NCBI RefSeq assembly: GCF_022539315.1
Contig: NC_066313.1
Span: 37,919,059 to 37,983,058 of the forward strand
DNA from: Serinus canaria
Taxonomy: Eukaryota > Chordata > Aves > Passeriformes > Fringillidae
Direction: 5' to 3'
DNA length: 64,000 nt
How positions within the stretch are numbered: the first letter of the stretch is position 1; each line of letters opens with the position of its first letter. Positions 36,441-48,212 of this stretch are shown here, in pieces. Both the position numbers and the translations under genes were made by a program. A model generated the notes under the pieces. It did not search any database. It had not been told where the DNA came from and saw nothing but the letters and a program-made list of their open reading frames with translations.

Positions 36441-39400
36441 TAGTTTAAGTTGCTAGCTCTTCCTACCCAGCTGCAGAAAGAAATATCCATGCATAATATA
36501 GTTACAAATAAGGAGGCAGAATATTTGTAGTCAGAATACGTGGTAGCTGGATACTTGAAGAGATGAAATATTATGAATCCGATGTGAAAGAGTGATGGCG
36601 TGTTTTTCACAAACTTTCTTTTACATATCACTATAGTTCCTGTAGCATATTTTAATTCAAATGAACTATTTAAGACATATCTCAACGATTCCAATTGAAT
36701 AACATAAATAAATTCTTTCTCTGATATTCTTTCAGAGGTAATTTTCTCTGAAAATAATATGGTTATATGCTTCAATTCTACAAGTTCTTCTTTGAATCAT
36801 GAAGCTGGGATCAAAACTAGTGAAACAGAACAATAACAAACCTGACATTTTGTCCCAGTAATTTGCAAAATTTCCAGGATCTGACAGACTGAGAGTCAGA
36901 CTTTCACTGGTCTTCAACATTAAGGCCTCTTTCTAACATACTACAATTTTAAGGATTTTAAGGACAGCTTAAAAAAAGGAAAAAAAGAAACAAACCAAAA
37001 GCATATTGCTACCATATTTGGGCTTTTTTTTGGCTGCACTTATAAGTCCTAAGCAGCTTCAAATCTCTGCTAAATTCAGAACATATATATGGCCTTCAGA
37101 ACTCAGCTGTATGCCTGTCTTCTTTAAAAAATGACAGAATAATAGTTTACAGCAATCTTGGTTGTGCAGAGGCTGAAGCCATTCCATTTCCAATAACCTT
37201 TGCAGGTCCCCAATCTCCCTTTGATTAATTACTGATTTTATGACTAAAAGGATCTCTTACTAAATAAATTCAAAGTATTGTTCACCTCTACCTTACCAAA
37301 ATATCATGCAGCAGCAAAAAAAGTTGGAAAGAGAAGAAAAACTCACAATTAAAAGGAGAAAAGATTCCTGCCAAACAATTAGTGTGGCTATCTTAAAATT
37401 CTCTATGATCTTTTTCCCTTTTTCACATAGCTTGAAGACTATTTTCCAAATACATTTCCCAAAAAGGTATGTTCTTATGTAACTTTTTACACAACTACTT
37501 ACACCTTCTTCTTTCAGTGCCTACTCATGGAACATCTTCGTTCCAAGCTCTCCAAGTCATCTAAATTGAGCAGGACTTCATCCCAAACTGCATCTCAAAC
37601 CAAGAGTTTCAACAACAGCTCATCACTGATTCTCCCCTGCTCACTGCAGATGGTATAGTAAACATCATGAGAATCACACAGCAGAGCACTGATCACCCAG
37701 ATCATATTAGTTCTGTCCTTCCACACCAGTAAAGCTTGAGAAATCCCACAGCTTGTGAGCATCTAGACAAACATCAAGCTGTTTTCAAGAGTGTACATGT
37801 AATTCTGAAATGGTGCTGAGGGCCATTGTCATGAGTACATAAACACTGAGTCTGACCAGCAAAGTCAGAGTCTCTCTAAACCTCCTGGCCCATGAGACAA
37901 GGATGTCTTTCAACTACTGTGACAATATTTCAACTCAAATTGGGAGTACAGCTAACACTCGGATTAATTTAAAAAGGCATCCTAATTGCTCTCTCTCCCC
38001 CTCAACCAGACAGAATCACCATACAAGGCTAAACAGTAGATTGTCTAAGATAAAGAAACAGAGGAGGAAATGTTAATCTCTTTATTAGGCTATGTATTCA
38101 GGCATAACAACTTTTTATGTACACAGGTTTCATCTTGCATTCTTCCCATCCTAGAATTGACCACACATACTTCTTGTTACAATTAGTGGATCTCAACCTA
38201 TAAATACAGTACACTTTTATTTTTTTGGTTATTTAAATCTCTCCTGTAGTATTGATTCATTTATTGGGGGAGTGTAATTCTGCTATAGAAGTTGCAAACT
38301 TTGTCTATCCAATATTTTATCTCTTTTATTCTGCTAGAATATCTTTAAATTTATAGTGTCCAAAACCTATTCCTTAAAAAAAAAAAATGTTCACTTTAAG
38401 TCCTTTGCTAGTACATGAGTGTATTCATTACAATAGCTTTAAAAAGAACAGCTGTGGGGTTTTGCTACTGAACATGAGTGACCTTACCTTAAGAACAGGG
38501 TAATGTATTACAAGCAAGTTGAAGCATTCATATTTCAATGGCTAAAGAAACCAGATCCAAAATACAAGGGAAATTAAAAATAGCTTATGATATATGTGTA
38601 CTGCTTCACTGCAGGTCACCTTTTGTACAAATACAGTCTCTATATGATTAAATCAAATCCACATAGGTCTAAAATCTACATAAATAGCTATAAAAGACAG
38701 TTACTGAAAAAGGCTATTTCCTTTAACACAGTTCTTTATTTCAGACTGGTTAATACCATTGAAAGAAGCAGTAGTTAGATAATTTTTTTTTTGTAAGTAA
38801 TTTATATAAGCAACCTGTTAGAAGTAAAACTTTCTGATTATGCCCATAAAAGCCGAATTAGTAACAGACAGCACTACACTAACGTTTCCAATTTAATGTA
38901 GCTCCTTAATTGGATACTACTACAGCAGCTGACATTCTGAAAACCCCAGAATTCAAATTACTTTGGCAAAATTTCAACTCCATGAATTCATTATTTAGAC
39001 TGTACACATAATCTATACTGAGGTAAATCCAAAAGTCAAGGAACTTCCACTCTTAGAAGTGCTTCTAAATAAATATACTTTATCACAAACTTCTGATTGT
39101 ACTAAAGAGATTGCTTTATTATTTTGTGAATTTATATTTCAACATAAATACAATGAAAATGTAATCAATTGTGTTGTAACTCATGGATTATATTTCAATC
39201 AAGAATGTAATTAATGCCAAATCATTTACATTGGTCTGTATTTCCATCTCTCCTTCTCATTTAATCTCTAAACAATTGCAAATGTTAATTTTTAATAGTT
39301 TGTAGTTAATTATTCATTTTCATAGGTAAGTAAAAACTAAAAAAAAAAGAAGTGAAAACAATTTTTCAAACATTTTTCTCTTGTCAATGCAATTAATTTC

Positions 39401-39964
39401 TGGTATTATAGATTAAGGACTGAGACATCAATGAGTTTGTAAAAAGTTTTGCTGAGAAATTGTGGACATAAAATTATGTTTGATAAAATGTACTGATGTT
39501 TCAATCAGAAACAATCACCAAGGAAGATGAAAATTACAAATGTAAATATTACATTTTTCTGAAAAGCTCTGAAGAGCTGACTAATTCAAATATGAACCTG
39601 CACAGCACTGCCAGTGAGATGGGTGTGGTCCTCGGTAATGGAATATTTTCTTCCCAATTTTAACTTCCATGATGCCTCTTATAATGACTTTGAAGAGGTA
39701 GCAACAAGTTGAAGCCAAAATAAAAATATGGAAAAGGCTTAGATTTAAGCCCAATGAGACCTAGAAGTTTAGTGTTAAAAAAAAAAATAAATCTGAGAAA
39801 CTTGTGAAGAAATAGAAATCTATTAGTTGTATTAGAAGAGTTTGGAGGATATGGAATTGTGGTGGCCATATTAAGATGTAAGGCCTCTGGAAACAGCTGT
39901 TTATAAGCAAGGTTTAAGCGAATGGAAAAATAAACAACAAATTCTGAACAAGAAATCAAGGAAT
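36441..39964. other. Gene-free AT-rich stretch
   Basis: No gene or transposon recognised. A segment at about 39060-39330 is rich in homeodomain-like AATTA words and is raised in the findings as a candidate conserved element. A 12-A run lies near 38376. Confidence 0.55.
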
Positions 39965-40370
39965 AATCAGGTTTGGAAAAGACCCCTGAGATCACTGGGC
40001 GCAACTGTTAACCCAGCACCATCTTGTGCACCACTAGACCAGTCCCTAACTGCCACATTCACAATTTATTTTTAATTTCCAGGGATGATGACTCCCCCTC
40101 TTGGTTGGCCAGACTGTTCCAATCACCCTTTTTCAGTAAAGAATTTTTTTTTCCAAATATCCATTTTAACCTGCCCTTGCACAATTAAACACCCTTTTCT
40201 GTTCCTGTCACTTGCTACCTGGGAGAGAAGGCTGACCCCCACCTGACTACACCCTAAGGGATATATTGATAAGATCCTGGGTTACTCTTGCCTTCCAGGG
40301 CGGTTTGTAACAAACCCAAATCTCCCTTCTACAGGGCACAATAGTCTCCTCTTCAGTGTTTTTATTTTCT
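39965..40370 (-). mobile_element. CR1 LINE 3' end
   Basis: About 400 bases of CR1 read on the - strand. Blocks on the + strand that match are ggtttggaaaagacccctga (39969), aactgttaacccagcaccat (40002), ccagggatgatgactcccc (40079), ggccagactgttccaatcac (40107) and gctacctgggagagaaggct (40213). It comprises the end of ORF2 and the 3' untranslated region of a subfamily different from that at 35590. It is diverged, 5'-truncated and non-coding. Confidence 0.88.
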
Positions 40371-42574
40371 TTTAATTACTATTCTTTCTGAATTTAGAGA
40401 GTCTACTTAATATTATTTATTACCTCTACATACACTTCATTACAGTAGTTACATGGAACAGATATATCTATAAACACAAATTCTTAGAATTCAGATTATC
40501 ATCTCTTAGACCACTGCTCAGAATTCAGACACCATTCCCCATGAATGATTAAAACAGATGAAAAGAGACATGCTTTTAATCACTGTAACAAAAGATGTAG
40601 TATTGTTGATGCTTCAAACATATTGTCATGGGAAGTCATCTTAAAAAGAGGGAGGAAAAAACCCTTTTATTGTCACATGATGAATCGATGTAAATATCAA
40701 ACTGCACTTCAAGAGGCATAAAGAAAAATTATAATCACAACATGCTTATCATGCTATTCAAGAATGGATTGAACAAGGATCCCAGGGGAAGGATTTTAGG
40801 ATCTGTGAAAAATGATGGTCATGCTTTAAATTCCTGTGATGATTTGGACTAGTTTTCATTTATGAAAAAGGTTTTTGTGTATGCTGAAATTGAAAAAGAT
40901 GTTGGGGCAGGGTGTGTGAAAATGAAAGAAGAGCAGAATGGACTTCAGAACAGAAGGGATGGCAGCATATAAAGCATTTTAAACCTCTACAAAGTTGGTA
41001 GCACGCAGGTCCTTATGCCAAACCTAAAAGAGGAAAATGAAACTGCCCCTTGTTATCCAGGTGCTGGGATAAAAAAAAACTTAGCAAAAGATAATTAAAA
41101 TTGCTCCTTTGGAAAATATTCCATTGTTAAGAAGTTACACCCTCTTTAATATCAAGGAAAGAGCACAGCGCGTAAGAGAGATAATTGCTTAATAAAGTTT
41201 CCATTAAAATTAATGCAGGTGAAGCCCGAATTTGCAAGATACAGACTTGTCATCCAGCAATAATGTAACAACTTGATATTTGTGTTATCTGTGTTATCTG
41301 TGTCTGGGCATTTGATCCATGACAAACACAAGGAAACATAACAAAAAGAAGTATTGTAAGCTTGCCTTTGCCTTATGCCTTATGCCTGAAGCATACACAA
41401 AGACAGCTATGCAACAACGTTGTTTCTTTACCACCCTGCTGTGTTAATTTCATTGTGAAGCTGAGCCTTAAAACAAGGATGTTAAAAAATGTAGAACCTC
41501 CCTTGTGCTTCAAAATTTCAGCATTGTGCTCCATAATCAGAAATGAAGACAAAATTACTCCCTCTCACTCCCACCTCCATTTCCATCCTCCCCAACCCTG
41601 CCCTCTTCCCCTCAAAGAGTAATGGCATGAGATAATTATCAGAAAGATGAAATATACTTGAAAAAATATCAGAAGATAGTTATCTTTTCTGACAATTGTA
41701 GCCCAGACTGGCTTTCCCAGTCAGCTCTGAGAAACTTTGTGACCTGGTGTTGAGTACTTTTGTCCTTGAGTGCTATCTGGTCACAGGCCAGTCACTTATG
41801 TTAGACAAAAAAGGATAGGTTTCCAGAGCTATGCATGCTTTTAAAAGCTCAAAATTCAAATTTCTTCATTTCCTGCAATCGTGAGATTCAGGCTATTCCT
41901 ATTGGGTTTAATTTCTTTCCCAAGGCTGCATTTTCTTCTATATAAAAAAGAGTATCTTCTTGAAGATGTTGTCTCTTTGTAATTATATCATGATTGCTGA
42001 AATTGGTTTTCACAGTCCCATAGTGTCTTGTAGTAATACCAGGATACTACTCAGATATTATGTACTATAGCTACAGAGTTACAGTATTTCTCTTAAACTT
42101 TAATTAATTGAAATAAACTTCTTATAATGTAAATTTTGTCACAATTTGCTCTGAGAACATTCTTCTTACAAAACATCTTGGAAGATCTGGCTTCCAAAAG
42201 GTTATCTAATACCTTGAGGCTAGATCCACAGTAGGAATTAAGTTTTAAAATTCCAAAGCTTGAGTTTTAGACCTCCTGTTGCTTAAAGGTTCTCTTAACC
42301 CCAAATATTAGGCCTGGATTTTTATAAAGCATGTAAGAATTTTAGCATACCTTCAGGCAAATGCTCCCCAGGGTCTACTTCAAATGCCTAAATTAAGCAA
42401 TTAGGGTTTTTATATTGTGCATGTTGCACAGACAGAATCCAAGGAATGGGAATTACTCAGTATGATGATTAGAGGTTTTATCTAAGCTAACTTAAAAAAA
42501 ACAGTCTGAAAATAAATATATCCAAGGAAAAGACAGTAGAAGTGGGATTTAAATCTAAATACTCACTAGAACAT
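40371..42574. other. Gene-free AT-rich stretch
   Basis: No recognisable gene. There is a short 9-base tandem run (gtgttatct) near 41281-41303. The 86-codon + strand frame at 41362-41622 matches nothing I know. Confidence 0.5.
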
Positions 42575-42772
42575 GGTAAGAAGAGGAATGGATTCAAAAC
42601 TTTTCATTGAGTGAGCTTCTTTGCACAGCTTTGCTTTGCTTATAAAACTTCATCTTGACCCATAAGTTTTCAGGTTTTGTTCTTCCAAAACACTTTACCA
42701 CCCCACTAATGAGGACAAGAGCAAGCAGCTTGGGGGGTGCTTAGCTTTTGGCCAGGGTGAACACACCACAAT
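42575..42772 (+). mobile_element. 3' portion of a family A LTR
   Basis: Read on the + strand this matches the last 200 bases of the LTR family at 6061 and 25373: gaggaatggattc-like start, gctttgctttgcttataaaa (42629), catcttgacccataagtttt (42651), gagcaagcagcttggggggt (42719) and an end near ggccagggtgaacacaccac (42750). The U3 part is missing. It is diverged and has no partner nearby. Confidence 0.7.
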
Positions 42773-43473
42773 GATCATTAAAATAGTACTCAATAATAAA
42801 GAACTAAGGTGTGCATATATTCAATGTTAACTGATAAGAACTAGAAAAAAAAAACAAAGCAAAAACAAAAAAAACTCCAGGTCTTCATAAGAAAACTCTG
42901 TAGAAATCACTGGTAATGGCATATAAACTATTACTGAAAGTAAGATTATGTCAGGCGACAGATAACTTTTCCTGCAGGAAAGAAAAAGCCTTCTAGAGGA
43001 TAGTATAATATCACACGCAAATTCTATTTGACTTTGAAGAGTTAGGAGCAAGGACATGTTCTAAAAACAATGAACAAATCAGCTTGTTTAATCATTTGAG
43101 AACTTTATTGATTAAAGCACAAAGACAAGTCAGGTACCTCTGAAGAAAAGTGACCGATATATTTGTACAGGTCTGTCAGATGCAGGGCTCTTTGTTTGTA
43201 TTTATCTCCTGCTATTTCAGACTCATAAATGATTACCACCTGTGTGCAGCCAAATCCACCAGTCACGTACTTGGATTAGCTAAACAAATATAATCTGAGA
43301 GAGATTTTTTCATTTATCTGTTTGATGACTTCAATAAATCCAAAACACATGAGAACCGTCCTAAGGTACTTAAATAATGGTACTTTTCCTTTCTAAAGTT
43401 GTCTGTCTCCAGACAGTAATTAATCTCATCTTAAAATGACCACGTAGAATAAATTTAGAGATTAGAGAGGGGA

Positions 43474-43503
43474 TTTTAGAGGGGATTAGAGACCCCTCTA
43501 AAA
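43474..43503. repeat. 11-bp perfect inverted repeat
   Basis: ttttagagggg (43474-43484) and its exact reverse complement cccctctaaaa (43493-43503) flank an 8-base loop. The left arm also partly repeats a preceding tagagagggg segment. Confidence 0.93.
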
Positions 43504-44106
43504 ATGTACATATTCCTCTTTTGTAACTACAGAAGTGGAAAGGAGGAAAGTTCCTCCAGCAGGTGGATGGACCACTGCCTAGAAACCTACCTCTCAACTT
43601 TGATTGTTTGAAAGCCTTACAGTTATAAAGAGATTTCTAAATTAGTTTCTTTGAACAGTCAGTTTGAGTTATGCTTTGAATGTGACTCTTCTAACTTGCT
43701 CCCATATAGACCTAGAAATGCTTTTCTCACCACTCAGCTCCAAAAGGAGCAACAGAAGAAAGAAAAACATTGTGGAGAAGGCCAAGTCTGAAGAAAAAGG
43801 TCCAAGAGTGAGGCTATTCCAGCCAGCTTTCCTGAAGCACTGTTGAACTGCTTTAGAAAGAATCTTTTAATATTTTCTGTTACTGCGCTGCTTTAATCAT
43901 TTCACCAAAACAAATATTATTTTTTACCTTGTGAATGCAGTTATTCTGTGAGTTCCTCGTTATTGCAAATGAAGCAGCGGGACCTCAATGTCTTCTTTTT
44001 CCTACCTCCGGCCATATGAAGAAAAAAAAAGTTTCAGCCACTTGACTGTGAATTTCCTATGTTTTTTTCCTACAGATTTCGTGCAGAACTAACAGATGTG
44101 GTTCAG

Positions 44107-44139
44107 AAAAAAAAAAAACAAAAAAAAACCCCAAAACAA
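44107..44139 (+). repeat. A-rich / A+C tract
   Basis: Thirty-odd bases of A-runs broken by single or grouped C. It is one of a series of such islands in the window. Confidence 0.85.
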
Positions 44140-44562
44140 TGCCGCCAAGTTATGCAGAGACAAGTTAAATCTTAAATGTGTTGCTGTCCACTGTCAGACT
44201 CCTGTCTCCCTGTTTTGTCTCCTGTGTGTCTCTAAGATTAGCAGCTTTCTCATCCAGTGATCACTTCCAATCTATGTCAATAAACCACAGCAATCTAAGG
44301 TCCTTTCTCCTGATGTAAATAACTCCTTCAGGAACCATTTGAAGATTTCCTAAAGGAACATCCTTCATCCAAGATTGATGTTCCATCAGCATCAAAACCT
44401 CCTTAGGGAGTTTGGTTTTGCTGAAATATGGATTGAAATTTAAAAAAACAATAAATTTTTCAAAACCAGCAAAGTTTCATTTCTTAATTGAAATGGAGCA
44501 TTATGACTGCTCATTTCTTTATGACAAAAAACCCCATGTTCTTTTCTTTCACATTATGAATT

Positions 44563-45620
44563 AGGGAATCATGGAACCACCATATAATGCATGTTGGAAG
44601 AGACCTCAGGAGGTTTCTAAAACAACCTTTTGTGCTGACGAGGGTCCTCAAGAGATCTGACAAGATTTCTCATGGCTTCATATAAGTCAAGACCTTAAAA
44701 GCTCCAGGGGTGGAGACTACAAAACATCTCTGGGTTACTGATACCAGTGTTCATCTGTCCCCATGGGCAAAAGGTTTCTCCACTCTGTACCTCTGCTGCT
44801 TCTATTCCTACACATTTTCTCTTGTCCCTCAATGCACTGCAGGGAAGGGCTCAGCTACAGGACCCAGAGATCTTCTCCTTGGTCAGTGGGGACAGCTGTT
44901 GTGTTCTCCCAAAACTGCCTCTGCTTCAAACCCAGGCTGAAAAAACCTCAGCTTTCCCAGTTTCTCCTGAGAAATGCTCCTGCTCCTGTCATCTTGGTGT
45001 CCTCCACTGATCCATCTCCAGTTTAAGAGTGTCTTCCTGGTAGTGACCAGCCCCATATTGGGCACTGTGTCTGTAACCTCACAAATGTGGGAGAGAGGAG
45101 AATAGCTTCTTCCCTGGATCTCCAGGCTCTGCCCTGTGCCTGCAGTCCAGGTTGCTGTTAACCCCTTTGCTTCCTGGGAAAACTATGGGTCCATGATCAG
45201 CTCCAGTATAGCCCAGCAGAACCCCCAAAGATTTTCCTGCGCAGCAGCTTCCGAGGCAGCCTGTGCTGTTGCGGGGGTTTTTATTTCCCAAGTAAAAAGC
45301 TTTAAATTTATCCTTATTGACCTTCTTTATGTTCTTGTCTCACCCCTCCAGCAAGTCTTGGATGTTTTTAAATGGCAGAGGAGCCCTAGAGCCCACCTAC
45401 TACTCCCCCTAGAACACTGTCATCTGAAACTTGATGGGAATGCACTCTGATCCCTCACAAAAATACTGAATAAGACAGTCCCAGCATTGTTACCAAATTC
45501 CATGTAGAGAATGTCCCCTTAATTACCACCTCCAAGCATGATTAGAGAATAATTTTAGCTGATCTGGTTGTCCACCCATTCAGACTGGAAAAGCACAAAT
45601 TGGAAATAGGAACATTGTGG
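44563..45620 (-). mobile_element. Old, strongly diverged CR1 LINE copy
   Basis: About 1 kb read on the - strand, with its 3' end at gaatcatggaaccaccatat (44567). Recognisable + strand blocks in CR1 order are gttggaagagacctcagg (44593), ggggtggagactacaaaa (44706), cccaggctgaaaaaacctca (44931), tgcagtccaggttgctgtta (45140), agcagaacccccaaagattt (45215), ttaaatttatccttattgacc (45300) and cacccctccagcaagtcttg (45341). These correspond to the ORF2 C-terminus and late reverse transcriptase. Divergence and indels are greater than in the copies at 12522 and 23655, so no useful peptide can be read. Overlapping frames of 60-104 codons on both strands are shadows. Confidence 0.75.
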
Positions 45621-48150
45621 GACACACTGTCAGATCACTTTCTTCTCCCTCATTTTCTCTGAAATCATAATACATATTTCTCAAGACAAAACCAGAAAAG
45701 ATTTTGACTTTTGTAAATAAGATTATTTTCTACTGCTCAAAATGTTTCTGCCTTTAAATTTATTGGAAAATTGAAAATTTTTACACACTGAATTGCAGCC
45801 AAAGCACTTCTGCATTTTGAATGGACATACTTGGTAGTGGTGCCTTTGCTGGTCTGTGGCACAGTTCTTATTGTTCAAGTAAGACATACTGGGAATAATT
45901 TACTTCTTTCTAAGAATGACTCATCAATACAGCCCAGCCTGTAACATTTTTACTTGTTCTGGAATTTTACTCATATCAAGAAGTGTGAATTATTTATTGT
46001 TCTAGTTTTTTATTTTTGAATTACTGCCTTCCCAATAAGATTGGGCACATCCAGACTCTGACCACAAATTTCCTTTGCATTATAGATGAGGCAATACACG
46101 GTAGGACTGTAAAGTTACTCCCCTTACTTGCCTTTCTATGTATTTGTTTAGCTGTTTACAGGGGGGTGTCAGATGCTCAGGTGCTCATGTATCTTACATG
46201 ATTGTGTGATAAGACATAATTCTGTTCAGAGACACTGCTGTGACCTGGTGACTTGTCTACACAGCCAAGACCTTTGTTTTGAAAGGTCAAACAGAAGCAC
46301 ACAAGTCCTCACAAGGTATATAGTTGAGGCTGGTACCCTTAAAAGTGTGCTAGCCCTTAGTCAGATAGACATGGAGCACTGTTTACCAATACTACGGTAA
46401 CTTTTTGTCAAGTGTCTTAAAGACTTTGAAAACATATAAAATTCTTAGAGACTTCAGGATAAATTGATATCTGCTTTAAATAACTGTGAACTAGGTTATT
46501 GTGTTAGCTGCACAATAAAAGGAAGAAGCATTGAAGTAGATGTAAACAGCTGAAGATGAGGCCATGTCCACTCATAATAAAATGTGTGAAATTGTTAAAC
46601 CAAAGCAAATATACTCCATGGATGTACTGAACTTCAGGGCTGCCTTTGGGGAGGCCCTGGACCAAGAACTTCTCCATTGTCTACTTTCACTTAAACCTGT
46701 TTTTGAATTCCTCATTTCACCAGTCACTAAATATCTAAATAATCTTTGGGCATAAGAATAGCAGGCAATGGAGCACAGCTCAGAGAAAGCTGGTTGCAGA
46801 ACTAGAATCAGTAGAAGCAAATTAGTGGAATATTGATGTTATTGAACCTTGATGAGGACCAAAGCTGGATCACAGCTCAACAGTAGCTTGGCTGGATCTA
46901 TCTGAGGACAAACCCCTCTACCCTAAATGCCTTGCACTCTTCTGGAGTACTCCTTCCCATGAAAGTGTGGGAAGTGGCACTGTGCACTATATACCTATTG
47001 ATATAGTAGGATTTGGTAATTGTTTTTCATCCCTGGACACTGCTCACCTCTTATTTGTAACTCACGGGTGACTGAGTTCAGAGATGGGTGAACTCTTTAT
47101 TTCTCTGACATATTTTGGTTCTACAAAAGTCAAGGTTAGTCTTTTTGTAAGCTCATATCACTTGGCCTGCACTGGATAAAAGCAGAGAGTACCATGACTG
47201 AAATGGTGATTGCTGTCAAGTCATTTAGTTTTTGAAGATACTTGCTGCTTGTTTAGTTCCTTCAAGTCAGTAAATGGATCTTGCTAGGGAACACAATTAT
47301 CCCCAGCCCCAGGCATCCTTATCAGGGAAAAACAAAATATATATTTAACTCTTAGTTCAGTTCAGGCTATTTATTTACTATGTTCATGGGACATCAAGAA
47401 CACTTGAGCCCTGTCTAAGCCCTGTGCTCAAAAATTTAGTGCTGTGTCTCTGTGAGTTAAGGATAAATTTGATGAAAGCCTGGTGAGGTCTGCTTATCAG
47501 TGCCAGTGGGTCTGCAAAAGGATTTTGCTCTTAGAAGTCAGCAATGCAGCTTTGCACGCTGGTGATATGCAATGCTGATTTCTCATATTCCTCTTGTAAT
47601 TGCCTCCCTAACAATGTTTACTTCCTTCTGAAGATAAAGGCTTTGGAGGGTTTTCTGAAACTGTCAGAAGCAATTCCTTTGTGAGAAGCATTTCTTTTAT
47701 AATAGATAAACTTTGTTTATCTATTGCTTCAAAACATACTTATTTCCATTTCACCTGTTTGGGCTATATTTTCTGTTTATTAGACCAGACACCTAAATTA
47801 ATGTAAGTCCTTTTGTACTTAGATTTATAGTTAATTTCTTCTTCAATTCCTGCCAATTCAACATTTTCTGGGCAATCTTTCTTTCACTTTCAAGCTACTG
47901 ACAAATATGCTGAGGGCTGGCAATGCTACACTTAGTAGAACTGAGTAAAGGAAAAGCAAGACATGAAAAATTTTTCTTGCTGGAATTACAAGTCACTAAT
48001 TTCTCCCTGGGAAATAAACATTACAAGGATGATTTTTCTTCTTTTCAGATTAAGCTGAGCCAGTGTTTCTTAAATTTTTAAAAACTTTTGCCACCTGAAA
48101 AATAATAAGAAAATATTTTCCTCTTAGTTATGCTTCATTGACTTTTTGTA

Positions 48151-48212
48151 GAAAAGAGAAAAAACAAAGAAAAGAAATAAAAAATAAAAAAGAAGAAGAA
48201 AATGAAGAAAAA
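48151..48212 (+). repeat. A/G-rich purine tract
   Basis: About 60 bases almost wholly of A and G (gaaaagagaaaaaacaaag, then agaagaagaaaatgaag). This is low-complexity sequence. Confidence 0.85.

Larger units (their letters stand above)
42773..44562. other. Gene-free AT-rich stretch
   Basis: No recognisable gene. It holds A-rich tracts at 42845-42875 and 44107-44139 and a perfect 11-bp hairpin at 43474-43503. Confidence 0.5.

Noticed and set aside
44710..45450. Several overlapping + and - strand frames of 60-104 codons
   Set aside because: They are shadows of the diverged CR1 copy at 44563-45620.
46564..46820. Frame with FRAAFGEALDQELLHC and a possible unknown element at 45960-46830
   Set aside because: No terminal repeats, target-site duplication, catalytic motif or second copy in the window supports a transposon or gene.
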